From Piromyces finnis (lineage: Eukaryota; Neocallimastigomycota; Neocallimastigomycetes; Neocallimastigales; Neocallimastigaceae), in assembly GCA_002104945.1 (NCBI GenBank), contig MCFH01000010.1:1139966-1203965 (forward strand): DNA of 64,000 bases, written 5' to 3'. The notes beneath the pieces were generated by a model. That model was given only the letters and a program-made list of their open reading frames with translations. It had not been told where the DNA came from and ran no database searches. The translations under genes were made by a program, and so were the position numbers. Shown here in pieces: positions 1 to 17,999 of the stretch (the stretch's first letter is position 1; each line of letters opens with the position of its first letter).

Positions 1-1328
1 TGTTCCTTCATTAGTACCAGATTGAATCTGACGCTTACAAAGTTCTTTCCATTCCCTTGAATTGTAATTGATATTGTTAAAACTTCTTCCCCCAAGAAGG
101 AATTTAAATATTTTACTGCACACACTAGAATAATCATACACATTAATATTCACCGGATTATTAGAACTATTACTATCATTAATTAAATTACTATCTAAAT
201 TAGAATTATTATCTTCACTATTGCTATCATTACTAGTATTATTATTTCTATAACTACTATTGTTATTATTACTATTTCTATTACTACTATTGTTATTATT
301 ACTATTGTTACTATTACTATTGTTATTACTACTATTGTTACTATTACTATTAATGTTATTGCTATCTCTACTGATATTATCAATTTCATTATTATTGATA
401 GGACTATTGGAATTACGTTGACTGAAAAAATTAAGTAGCTGGACTATGGAATCATAATGTTTAATACGGATATCTCTAAATGTTGGACAATCTAATAACC
501 AATGTTTAATACTTTGAACACCACACTTGCAACATGGACAGTAGTTAGGACAAACTGGATCAACAAATTTAGCAGCTTTGGCAACTCTAGCATCCAACTT
601 ATATCCGCTTCTTGCTTTCAATAGCCAGTAGAAGCCATAGGCAAACTCTGGGTATTCATAACATAATTTAATAAAATCTTTAGTTTCAATAAATTTATTA
701 TCATCATAATATTGCGCTTTGATTGAATTCCCTTTGAGATCTTTCCAATAAAAGTTTTTAACTGCTTTAACATCTCCATGTTTCTTTAGTTTTTTATCAA
801 GTGTCCTACTTGATTTGCACCACGTGTATTTTCTAAATTTAGGAATGTAATTGACAAGGTGTGAGATAATACAATTTGAGTTTTTCCATTTGTTAAAACA
901 TCTAACCTGAGCTAACGCACATTTGGCTGACAATGGAGGAATATTCAAATCTTTTGAGATAGAGTATAAAGATATAAACGATACAGCTTTATGAACTCCG
1001 GCAACCCATCGTATTCCTTTGTTAACATGCTTCTGAGCAATCCTAGACCTAGCTTTGTTGGATCCAAGTAATGGTGCAAAGTATGAAACTCTGCTAATCA
1101 CTTGAGAGTTAAGTACTAGTTTTTTGAAAGGAATAGGAATATTAGGATTTCTTAAGAATTTACTGACTGAGAAAAGTCCTTTCAAAACCTTGTTATTAAG
1201 AACTTTAATTACTGGTTTAAGGGACAAATTCTTATCAAATGGAACACCAAGATAAGTGTAGCAGTCAGTAGTTGGAATGGGTTGTCCTGCTAAGTAAAAT
1301 GTTGGATCTCTCTTGTTCTGATTTTCTA
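1..1328 (-). mobile_element. 5'-truncated LINE copy 1 (3' end off the window)
   Basis: This segment matches, base for base over most of its length, the reverse-transcriptase ORF of the LINE copies at 38818-41404 and 53364-56039. Position 1 corresponds to about 53817. It covers the C-terminal half of the ORF: the end of the RT domain, the Cys/His zinc-knuckle (about 500-560) and the Asn/Ser-rich triplet tract (about 160-400). Similarity stops abruptly at 1328, which is the 5' truncation point. The stop codon, 3' UTR, poly-A and one target-site duplication would lie left of the window. The frame looks open throughout and lacks the 2-nt deletion that breaks the copy at 54750. It encodes no complete protein and is best read as a dead but young insertion. 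Confidence 0.9.
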
Positions 1329-2064
1329 CTCTTGGAAACTAGAATAATTATACACATTTATTTTAAATTATTACAGTTATTATTAAACTCTATTAGAATT
1401 ATCATTTTCATTATTACCTCCCTAAATGTTAAAATATATTTTTTACTTTTATATAAAATTATCGTTATTTATTTAAACTCTCGCAATTAATGTTATAACA
1501 CCCACTTAAGTTTGAGAAAATATTTACTAAAATTTATCTTTCTTTTTAAAAAACTAAATTCCTCCATAATACATTCTTAATGTTTTAAAACAAATCTTTG
1601 CAATAAAACGATACAACCTACTAATAAAATATAATATTTCCTTATTTCTACTTTAATAATATAAAAATATTAATCTTAAAAACTCAAAAATATTCAAAAT
1701 TTACTTTTCTAAACCATTCTATTTTTTCTACTTCATTTTGTTTCATTATTCCAACTATGTTATATATTTTATTAATATATATTACCATTTCATTTCAAAA
1801 TAATCTTTTTTCATTCTAATTTAACCATTTTATAATACAAATTATTATTAAATAACATTTTCATTTAATAATATTGACTAACATATCAAAAACATGCTTA
1901 TTTGGATTCATTAATGTGTATCATAAACTCAATTTGATCCATATAAAAGTACATAATATACATATTGAAAATCTTTTATACTGATAAACTTAAATCCAAT
2001 ATTCTTTAATAATTAATAGTGAACAAAATTTGTTATTTTATTTATTTGTTTTAATAAATACAAC
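1329..2064. other. AT-rich intergenic DNA
   Basis: No ORF with recognisable similarity and no RNA gene is visible. The stretch separates the truncated LINE from the 3' end of RPL9 and presumably holds the RPL9 3' UTR and polyadenylation signals. Confidence 0.6.
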
Positions 2065-2792
2065 TTAAATTTCATCCTTAACAACGGTTCCCTATTTAAA
2101 TTATTATATATAGTATTTATATTATTATATTGTTTTATATAATAATATATTTAATTATATAATTTAATTACCTTTTCAGAGACGTAGATACCATCAAGGA
2201 ACTTACGGATATCCTTGTTCTTGACTAAGCAGGCTTGGTGGATGTTGGCAGCAGATTGAGAAACATTTTCAAGATCGTTACCAGAAATGATGATTTCATC
2301 CTTTTGAGCAGCAGAGTAAGCAGCTTCAACACCATCGAGCATGTTGACTCTACGGATGAGCTTTTCACCTAAGAAATTACGGATTTCAACTAATTTACCT
2401 TCATCAGTGATGTTAACGTTAATTGGAAAGTGAGCGCTTACTAATCTCATCTTGTATTCGTAACCCTATATTTAACAACAATGTTCACATTTAATTCTCA
2501 TTTTTATTTAAAAGTGATATTAAATAATTTATATATATACCTTGGTAACACCCTTCATGAGGTTTTCAATGTGAGTACAGACAGTACGGATGCAAGCAAC
2601 TTGCTTACGGTTACCGTGCCATAAGATAACTCTGAGCTTGTCAGCAGCAATACGCTTCATTTGGAAGTTAATGTGCTTGAAATCCTTGTAGAGGACACCA
2701 CGTGGACCCTTAACACGGACCTTACGGGCCTTAACATCAATGGTAACACCTTCTGGGATGGTAATATCTCTGGTCTGGCAGATTTGCTTCAT
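2065..2792 (-). CDS. RPL9: 60S ribosomal protein L9 (uL6), three exons
   Basis: Component of the large cytosolic ribosomal subunit. Exons on the minus strand are 2541-2792, 2172-2465 and 2065-2091, joined by GT-AG introns of 75 and 80 bp, all phase 0. They give 190 residues, the usual length for eukaryotic L9. Family landmarks are [15 protein letters not shown] near the N-terminus, [20 protein letters not shown], then [36 protein letters not shown] and [16 protein letters not shown]. The last exon is only 27 nt and supplies the short tail GTVVKDEI. Reading straight through intron 2 would instead end in a false VIKLYN tail. An AG just upstream of the ATG (about 2807) may mark an intron in the 5' leader. 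G/C-ending codons are more frequent than in the neighbours, as expected for a highly expressed gene. Confidence 0.96.
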
Positions 2793-4100
2793 CTTTCTGT
2801 CAAGCCTATTTTATAATTTTATATAATATTGCGGTTAATTAACATATTCATCCATCCGTTTTAATTTCATAAAAATAATTCATTTTATTACTTTAAAAAT
2901 ATACATTATAATAATTTAAACATTTAATTCATCATAATAAAAAATATTCATTCATAATATACATAAAAAATCAACACACCTAATTAAAAAAACTTGATTA
3001 TAACTAAAAGAGAGAGAATAATTAGCTCTAGATGAATAACCATACATAAAGCAAAAGCTATTTCTAATCTATGATTGGATATTTATTTGATTGGTCAATT
3101 TTTCACAAATAAATTTTGTATTTTTTGTATAATAGTATATTTTTTTATAGGAAAGAGTAATAATTAAGTTGTATACATTAAGGTTGTACTAAAAAATTTC
3201 TTAATATTTAATATAACATAACCCTTTATTTAAATTTAAAAAAATATATTGAAATTTTTTTAAGAAATTTTAATTCATATTAGTATTTTATTTTATTTTG
3301 TTTTATTATTAATAAAATAAAAATAATTCTATTGAAATAAGCACTCTTTTATATACAAATATAGAAAATATTTTTTAAATGATTATATATGTCTAAAATG
3401 GATCATCCATATTTTGAAAAATAGAAAAATAGAATTATGCAACTATAAAAATTTAAAATTATTTATAGTTTTATAATATAATAATAAATTTAATATATTT
3501 ATAATATTTTGCATTTTAGTTTTAAAAAATTCTTTTCTAATTTATATTTTATAGTTATTTTTAATTTAAAATAATAAAATGCATTTTAATAAAACAAATC
3601 AAGTGCTATATCAAAAAAATAAGATCAAAAAAAGAAAGGATCGATTAATATAATAAAAAAAATATTGTTAAAATTATTCAACAATAATTAATGGGAGGTA
3701 TTATTAAATTCAATAATTAATTAATCAAAAAATAATAATGGAATTCATAAAATCATAGTTAATTAATTAGCAGCAATAGTAATTTAAATATATTTTTAAT
3801 TTCTACTTTAAAAGGGATATAAACATAATGAAATAAAAGGAATTTTGCATAAATTATTGCTATTTGATTTAAGATAATTATCTTAAATCAAATAGCAAAA
3901 GAATTAAAATAGAAATAAAAACAATAATTTTTGCATAAATTTATACATTTTATATAAATCAATTCTTTCAAAATGCGATTTTGGAAAACAATTTTTCGCC
4001 ATTATAATAGATTAGTAATATTTTTTAATAAAATATAGAAATTAATTAATTAGATTAATAAATAATCAAAAGAACAAAAATAGAGAGAGATATAAAGTTT

Positions 4101-4135
<35 letters not shown>

Positions 4136-4551
4136 AAGAAATTATTGTTTAATACAATTTATATTTAAATATATATTTTTTTAAATTTATGACATTAAAA
4201 TGATTTTAAAAAAGTTATAAATAAGTATTTAGTAATATATTATGAAATTGATAGAATTAAAATACATTGGCATTTAATGAATTTTAAATAAATATATATA
4301 ATATTAATCTATTCATTATAACAAATTATAAGAAAATTAATATAAATAATTAAATTAAGTTATTTTATAATAAAATAAATAAATAAATAAATAAAAATAA
4401 TAAACTAATTCTTATAACATTTATAACATATATGTATATATAATAAAATGAAATATAATAATAAGCATTAAATAAATATTCATATTTTTGTTAATACATT
4501 ATATTATTATATAAATCTATACATCTCTAATTGTTCTATTGCAAGTTTTAT
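2793..4551. other. AT-rich intergenic DNA upstream of RPL9
   Basis: No gene seen. It lies between the RPL9 start and the 3' end of the kinesin-5 gene. It contains a perfect palindrome (3857-3898) and an uninterrupted A run at about 4101-4133. Two inverted CCAAT-like motifs near 3074 and 3090 could belong to the RPL9 promoter, but this is weak. Confidence 0.5.
3857..3898. repeat. 42-bp perfect palindrome
   Basis: The left arm 3857-3877 begins TTGCTATTTGATTT and is followed with no spacer by its exact reverse complement, 3878-3898, ending AAATCAAATAGCAA. The palindrome is bracketed by a direct repeat of TTTTGCATAAATT (about 3843 and 3930). It could extrude as a cruciform or be the core of a degraded fold-back element. 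No protein is encoded. Confidence 0.85.
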
Positions 4552-10669
<6,118 letters not shown>

Positions 10670-11895
10670 TGATATCGATTAATTTGAATAAGAAATAAGT
10701 AAATAATTTTTAATATAAAGTTAAAAATGCTTATACTTTTAAATTATTTAATATTGTTTTTTAAAAAAATAATAAATTGAATATTCTTTAATATAGTTGA
10801 ATTCATAAAGTTATTAAATAACGATTGCAATTTCGAAATTTTTAAAATACTATTAAACATATTTTAAATTCAATATTGCGTTTTTAGATTATATATAAAA
10901 ATTAAATATTATTAGATGTATCTACATATATAAAATTTAATAAATTTTGAATTATATTTATACTTTATAAATGAATTTATTTAAAAATAAAATAAGTTTT
11001 AAAGAAAAATTCATCTATATATATCATGAAATTATCAATAAACTTTTTTATTTAATTAAGCATTAATTATAAATTATAGTTATAATCTAATAAAAATAAT
11101 ATTTATATATAATTGATATATTACCATTATAACATAATAAATTTTGTGTTACTCTAAAAATAACATAAAAAATCTTTTTTTTTATTTTGTAGTATATTCT
11201 TATATATAATCATTATATAATAGTTTTTAAAATGAAAGTCATAAAGTACTCCAAAATTGTTAAATATTACAAATTAAAATTATAATTTTTACTCTTTAAA
11301 CAATTTATATTCATATAAGTAATATGGAGAAAAAATAATGACATATAACATTTCTATATTTTATTTTTAATATATTTATATAAGATGTTTATGTATCTTT
11401 GTTTTTATTTATTGATAATATTTTCGTTTATTATTTCTATTTGGAAAATCAATAATACATAAATAAAACTTTTTAAATTTATATATATATTATATTAAAA
11501 TGTATTAATACAATATAAAAATTATTTATCTGAAATAATTTCTTTTATATATAAAAATTTAAATTTAAGATAAGAAATAATTAATCTGCATCATCTTATT
11601 TTATTTTTTTTTTATTTTTTATATATAAAGATGAGTAGTTGGAATTCAGTTTTTCGAATAATTTAATAGTAAATCTATAAAAACAAAAAAAAAAAAAAAA
11701 ACACTTAATAATTCGTTTATATTAGATTTTTATTTAAAATATTTCATTTTGTATAAATATTATACAATAATTTAACTTTCACAAATTTGAGATTAACATC
11801 TTAATAATTATTATTTAAGTATATTAAAATAAATTTAAATAAAATTCTTGTTAAACTTTAAATTTCTACATCTTTTATTACAGATTATTTTAATT
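10670..11895. other. AT-rich intergenic DNA
   Basis: Upstream region of the kinesin-5 gene. No ORF, RNA gene or element recognised. Confidence 0.6.
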
Positions 11896-12434
11896 ATTAA
11901 TTTAAAAATGTCGTTCCAGTTTCTATCCTGGTTGTTAAGACCCCCGCCATTGACAGTTCTTTAGTGATTTTCCTGTTTCAGGTTTGCGCTTAAAATATAG
12001 GGGTTAAAGGTCAATTCAGGTAAGTATAACTATACCACCGGACTCTACCCTAAGCAGTTAATTCAGATTGGTAGTTTTCTCCGTATCAAGCGGTTTTCCC
12101 ACTGAAGTTTAGAGTATATGTAGGAAGGGGTATCAATTAATTCACAGATTACTAACTATGGTCTTTGAGGGTTGTTCTCATCGTTAATCATCCTTCGCCA
12201 ATAAAGGTTCAGGAGATCACTGGTGTTGGTAGCTCGGTCTTTGTGTGATAGGATCGTTAAGAGCAATAAGCCATTCCATATTAGCCCTGCCCGGAGGGAT
12301 GATTGTGCCGACGTCGTTCTGATATGGCAATGTACAATAATGTACAATCACATACCATATATAACTCAGGGGGTTAGATGAGGATATATGGAAGTCTAAA
12401 AAAAAAAAAAAAAAAAAAAAATTAATTTAAAAAT
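11896..12434 (+). mobile_element. Polyadenylated 511-bp retroposon of unknown origin with 14-bp target-site duplication
   Basis: The body 11910-12398 is clearly richer in G+C than the surrounding DNA. It is followed by an A run (about 12399-12420). The whole is flanked by the exact direct repeat ATTAATTTAAAAAT at 11896-11909 and 12421-12434. Body, poly-A and a target-site duplication of this length together indicate insertion by target-primed reverse transcription, probably using the LINE machinery seen elsewhere in the window. The body does not resemble the LINE 3' end, so it is a SINE, a processed transcript or a copy of a structured RNA. It contains short hairpins (for example CCCTGCCCGGAGGG near 12287) and a consensus splice donor at 12017-12027. 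No convincing protein is encoded; the 63-codon minus-strand frame has no recognisable similarity. No clear Pol III A/B boxes were found. Confidence 0.8.
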
Positions 12435-15400
12435 AAGTCGTTTTTGGATAAAAATTTTTTTAAATAAAATTAATATTTTAATTTTAAAATTTCTATATAT
12501 TAAAATATATTAAAATTTTATAAATTAATCAGATATTAATTTCATTTTAAATTTCAAAATTAAAATTTTTAAAGTTTTTTTTTTCATTTAAATAATTATT
12601 TAAATATTTATAATTAAAAAGGTTAGAATATACAAATAAGTTATTTTAATTTTAATAAAAAAAATAAAAATCATTGTTCTTTTTAATTGCTGTATATAAA
12701 CTCCATTAAAAAATCAGATATATATAAATAGAAAGTTGATATTATATTATTAATAAATTTACAAAAAAAAATTACAATAATAAGAAAATACTATGAAAAA
12801 CTTTATGTACAAAAATATTAATGAATAAAAACTTCAAGATTTCATATTTGTTATACATTTTATAATATTTATAATCCTAAGATGTAATAAATGATAGAAA
12901 TATATTTTATAACAATTTAATTTATTGTATTAATAGAAATATACTTTTAATAAGAAGACTTATAATCTAATCTTTTAAAATAAAAAGGTAAAGTTTCTTT
13001 TAAATAATTAGTTAAAAGCCAATAATATTATTATTTTTTAATTTTCAGCTTATTTTAATTTTAATTTTATTTATTATTTATTTATTCCATAATAAAATAT
13101 AGTTGATAAACATTAAAATACTCAAAAATTAAAAACGACAAGCCACAAATATTAATATATAATAAAAGAAATAGAAGTGCTACATTAATAGTTATTTATA
13201 TTATTTCTGTAAATATATAAAGGTTAGAATTTTTATTATAAATAATATTTATTTTGATATTTGTGATAATAAGATTAATAATTTTTTTTATCTATATTTA
13301 TAATCATAATTGTTTGTAACTCTTTAATAGTATCTATTTTGATGAAATAATAATTAATAATAACCGATATTGCAAGAAGATAAAAAAAATTTTATTAAGA
13401 GTAAAACTAATCAACCAACCTGCATGTATGTCAAAAATGCTTGAATTTCATTTTAAAAGTTATTTTTTTTTTAATATCAAGATCAAGATAACCATTTTAT
13501 GTAGTTCACCATGTTATAATTTTTTAGATAATTTTAATTTTTTATTTTTTAAGACAATATTCTATTTGAAAAATACAGAAAAAAAAACCTAAATACTTTT
13601 TTTTAAATTATTCAATTAAATTGTTGGCTAATTTATATATTTAGATAAACCTTTTTTTAATAATATTTAATATTTATATATTTTTTTTTAAATAAAATAC
13701 TTAATACTACTACTAAGTTTATAAGTTTATTCTTTAAAAATTTCTTTTATAGATGTATATATTTTTTAAAATAATTTAAAATTTTACTTTTTTTTGTAAT
13801 ACCTTTTAAATAAAAATGGAAAAATATGTAAATTAAGATATATTATGAATTAAAATATATTAAAATATCTAAAAATATAAACTCTCCAAAATTTAAATTT
13901 AATATTAAATTAAAATTTAATTATTTGAGGCTTTATATCTAATGTATTTTGTTTTTGTATAAATATTTTTTATGAAACATATAATAATTGAAAAATATTA
14001 GTATCCATAAATAACCATTTATGGATGAAAAATCTTAAAATATCAATATATAGATATATTAAAATTTAATATTCTTCTATTCTTTTTATATAAAAGGTAT
14101 TAGTTTATAGAGTGAACCAATCATTTAATTATGTTTTATATATTGAATTTGTTACCTATTGGATTTATTTTTTCTTTCATTTTACTGTTTATATATAAAC
14201 TATCCAATAATACTTAAATATTTCTCTTTTTCCAATCATCTTTATTACAAAAACATTATAATAATCTATATAAATTATATTAAATCAGATAATCAACTTT
14301 AAATTTATTAATAATATATGGTATTAACTTTAATATATACTTTAAGTAGTATGTTTTTTTCTTTCATTAATATGTTTTTTATAATATAGTAATTTTTAAC
14401 TCAATAATAGAATATAGTTTTTATTTTTATTAGTATGATGTATTTTCATTTATAATAATTATCACTGCTATTTATTATAAATGTTTTATAATATTTGAAA
14501 AAATCGATAGAGTTATTGTTTTTTCTTATATATAAATTTTATTTTTTTTACATTAATTGTTAATATTTATGTATATTATATTGTTAAATATTATAAAACT
14601 ATAAAATTTTTAATATATATGAATTGTTTAAATTTAAACAGAATATATTAAAATTGACTGGATCTAATATATTAATATCAACTGGCTTTGATATATTAAT
14701 AAACAATATACATTAAAGTTTATATTATTATATATTACTCACTACTATTTTAATATAATAATTTAATTTATAATATTTTCCAAAAAAAAAAAAAAAATTA
14801 TCTATTCCATATATTATTTAAATTCAATTTATAAATATATAATGACTTGTTTTCCTCAAAAAAATAAAATTTTTTTTCTTTTAAACCTTTTTACCTTTTT
14901 TATTATTATTTAGTATTGTCTTAGTTATAAAAAAATAAGTATATAGGGAATAGAGAAGTAAAGAAAGGCGATTTAATAGTTTTAATAACATAAAATTTAT
15001 TTTATACTTAATAAAATAAATTAAAATATATAGATATATTTAAATTTAAATTGAAAATAATAGAATACATAAGTAGGATTTAATAAAGGTGGATATAGAA
15101 TAATTATAACTAGTGAATAAAGTAAAAATTATAATAGCAATAATATAGTAAATAAAAATATTATAATTTAATATAATTTAAATTCATAAGAATATTTTTT
15201 AAAAATAAAACCAATCAAAACAAAAAGTGAAACTTGTAGTTATAAACGTTGCCAAAAACTGAACTAAAGATTTATCTAATTTGTGTTTAATCGATATTAA
15301 ATTAAGGCTTGAATTTTGTAAATAAGAAGGTCTTGTAAAGAGCTTAATCTTATTAAAAGGTTAATATTAAATTTTGATATATATAATGTTTTTAAATTAT

Positions 15401-15787
15401 ATAGTTATGATATATTAATGCTTATATGAAAGAATATTGTTGAAAAATTAATATTTGATTAAAATTGTTATTTTTTAAAAATTTTAATATTAAAATGAAT
15501 GTGTATAAATCAACTTTATAGAGAGGATTTATGCATCTTTTTCTATAAAAATATATTTTTAATACTAACTATTATTTTATGTTATTATATAAATCCGTAT
15601 TTAGAAAAAAAGACAATAAAGCAACAAATAAAATCTAATGAAATAAAAACATAATATTTTATATGCATATTAATTTACAACTTTAGTATAATTTAATTTT
15701 ATTATTTATTTATTCAATAGAAACAATCAATAAGTATATATTTAGTTTTTTTTATCAATTGGGATAATTTAATTATTTTAAAAAATA
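12435..15787. other. AT-rich intergenic DNA
   Basis: No gene, RNA or repeat of note. Homopolymers and short A/T runs only. The last few hundred bases presumably include the promoter and leader of the gene that starts at 15795. Confidence 0.6.
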
Positions 15788-15811
15788 ATGCATCATGCCT
15801 ATAATAAATAA
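15788..15811 (+). promoter_or_regulatory. Possible upstream ORF overlapping the start codon at 15795
   Basis: An ATG at 15788 opens a seven-codon frame (MHHAYNK, stop at 15809-15811) that overlaps the main ATG at 15795 in another frame. If it lies within the transcript it could reduce initiation at the main start. Only the sequence arrangement is seen; use in vivo is inference. Confidence 0.25.
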
Positions 15812-17999
15812 TCAAACTGATGAATGGCAAATTCAAGGTTCAAAAAGAAAGAAGAATAATCAAAGAAAAACTAAGAAAAATCAAAAATATTTATCAAAAG
15901 ATCAAATAGTAAATAAAAGTAAACGTGAAAATGCATGTTATTATCAGAACACAAAAAAGAGTAAAGATCAAAATGGAAATAAGAATAAGAGTGGTAAGAG
16001 AAGTAATAAATTTGATAACAAAATAAAAAAACAAAATAGAGAAAAAGATAATATTCTTGATTCTATTCCAATAGAAAGAAATAAGAATTTAAATATAATA
16101 AAATCAACATCTCTTTTAAAAATTCAAATAGAGCAAAAACAAAATTGTGAGAAAGATGTTTCATTAGATTTAAAATCAAAAGATTTATTGCTTCCAAAAA
16201 AGACTATTTCTGAAATGTCAGATGTTACAGCTGTATCTATTACTTCATTAGCGTCAGATTCAAATTCTATTACATCATCTACATTAACTCAAACAAATAG
16301 TTTGAAAGATAATATTGTTGAACATAGTCAGGATGCTGAGGTAATTGAAAAAAATAATTCAACAAAGAATAAATATTCAGAAACAACTTTATTAAAAAAA
16401 TGTTTTAATACTGAGAAGGTTGAAGTAGCTGATGCTGATTTAAAAACTGAAAATTCCAAAGATAATGAAGAATCAAAGGAAAAAGAATTGCCAAAGAATA
16501 GTAAAGAAATTCAAAGTGTTGAAGAAGTTAAAAAATTAGAAGATCAATGTTCGGTATCTTCTTCTTCATCTGTAACTAGTTTTGACTCAAGTACTTCTTC
16601 GAAATCAAGTAATAATCATTATGGTGATGACAATGAATCAGTTATTACAGCAAAAAATGATGCAGAGGATTTAAAAATAACAGAAAATAAGAATAAGGAA
16701 ATAGCAAAGAATTCAGAAGAAAAGAAAGTAGATAATAAAAAGGATGATATGACAAAAAAAGTTTTGGAATTTAATTTCAAAAATTATACGGATGTTCAAC
16801 CATTTATTCCAAAACATTTAAAAGCTCAAAAAGAACAAGTAAAAGTAGAAATAGTTGCACCAAAACCACAAAATGCAAAACAAAATACTAATACAAAAGG
16901 GATTATTGAAAGAAAACATGATAATGAAAGCATAACATCAAAAAGAAAGACTAAGGAAATTAATAAAATCATTAGAATCGATCCATCTTGTTTACATCAA
17001 AAGGATGGACATATTGTTCCAATAGCTGCAGTAATGAAGAATGGTAAGAACTTCAATAGTAATAATGTTCAAGAAATTCTTCAAAGAAATATACAACAAA
17101 AGACTAATGAATTACAGGAAAGTAAAAAGAAAAAATATGAAGAATTAAGAAAATTATTAGATCGTAGTGATAAAGATAAAAACAATAAAGGTACTCAAAG
17201 TTATCAATCTTTACCTGTAAGTGAGAACAACACTAATAATGGTATCAAAAAAGAAGTTACTGAAAAACCTCAGGTAAGAAAAATAATGAGTAATTCAGTA
17301 TTGGAGGTCTCTAGTACTAATAAAATCAAAAAAGTGCATCAAAGAACCTCCTCTTATACCATGAATCGCATGAATTCAATGCAAAAGAATATACCAAATC
17401 TTGTTGAAAGCAAGGATGATTACTTATGTAGTGTAATTTCACCATTAGCAGTAAGCAATAGAATTGAGAATGAATATAATAATGTTAAATGCTATAATGA
17501 TCCAATGGAACAAAGTTTAACAAGAGTAAAACCAGCTAGTATTAAAAGATCTAGATCTGTTCAAAATATTACAACCCTTTCAAGAAAGGGATCTAATCAT
17601 CAACTTTTATTGGGCGGAAATGGAAGTATGACAGTGACAAATACAATAACAACCTGCAAAACTACACCAAGATTACGTTCATCCAAATCATTTTCGTTAT
17701 TAAGGAGAGTACGTAGTGGTTTAGAAAATACACATGTTACAACCATTAATACAACCACCACAACTTCTCATTCTAGTACATTATATACCAATTTAGTTGG
17801 TTCTTCATCTTATTATCCAATTGTTGTTTTACCAACTGCAAGTGTACAGGAAATGTCTGTTGAAACTACTACAAGAAAATTAAGAACTTCAAATAGTTTA
17901 CCAAATATGATGGGCAAATTAATTAGAAAGTTGGCTTGGCCATTTGGTGGAAGTAATCTTGAGTCAGAAGTTCCATTATCCGTTGAATCTGCAAAATAA
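15795..17999 (+). CDS. Uncharacterised 734-aa Ser/Lys/Asn-rich protein
   Basis: Single long intronless ORF. I do not recognise a catalytic or structural domain. The N-terminus is very basic and resembles a nuclear-localisation or RNA-binding tail (WQIQGSKRKKNNQRKTKK). Residues of about 150-300 are Ser/Thr/Glu/Lys low complexity. A more conserved-looking centre (about 325-460) includes FNFKNYTDVQPFIPKHLKAQ and a basic, probably helical segment ending EELRKLLDRS. The C-terminal third has repeated Arg/Ser phosphorylation-like motifs (IKRSRSVQN, LRSSKSFSLLRRV, LRTSNSLPN), which are plausible sites for basophilic kinases or 14-3-3 binding. There is no signal peptide and no membrane segment. The size and clean frame support a real gene; the role is unknown. 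A short overlapping upstream ATG frame precedes it. Confidence 0.85.
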   Translation: MPIINNQTDEWQIQGSKRKKNNQRKTKKNQKYLSKDQIVNKSKRENACYYQNTKKSKDQNGNKNKSGKRSNKFDNKIKKQNREKDNILDSIPIERNKNLNIIKSTSLLKIQIEQKQNCEKDVSLDLKSKDLLLPKKTISEMSDVTAVSITSLASDSNSITSSTLTQTNSLKDNIVEHSQDAEVIEKNNSTKNKYSETTLLKKCFNTEKVEVADADLKTENSKDNEESKEKELPKNSKEIQSVEEVKKLEDQCSVSSSSSVTSFDSSTSSKSSNNHYGDDNESVITAKNDAEDLKITENKNKEIAKNSEEKKVDNKKDDMTKKVLEFNFKNYTDVQPFIPKHLKAQKEQVKVEIVAPKPQNAKQNTNTKGIIERKHDNESITSKRKTKEINKIIRIDPSCLHQKDGHIVPIAAVMKNGKNFNSNNVQEILQRNIQQKTNELQESKKKKYEELRKLLDRSDKDKNNKGTQSYQSLPVSENNTNNGIKKEVTEKPQVRKIMSNSVLEVSSTNKIKKVHQRTSSYTMNRMNSMQKNIPNLVESKDDYLCSVISPLAVSNRIENEYNNVKCYNDPMEQSLTRVKPASIKRSRSVQNITTLSRKGSNHQLLLGGNGSMTVTNTITTCKTTPRLRSSKSFSLLRRVRSGLENTHVTTINTTTTTSHSSTLYTNLVGSSSYYPIVVLPTASVQEMSVETTTRKLRTSNSLPNMMGKLIRKLAWPFGGSNLESEVPLSVESAK

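Noticed and set aside
1272-1490. 72-codon plus-strand frame crossing the LINE junction
   Set aside because: Half lies antisense in the LINE and half in AT-rich flank; no coding character.
4101-4133. A run as the tail of another retroposed copy
   Set aside because: No LINE 3' end next to it and no flanking direct repeat found.
12156-12347. 63-codon minus-strand frame in the retroposon
   Set aside because: No recognisable similarity, and it runs antisense to the poly-A-defined transcript strand.
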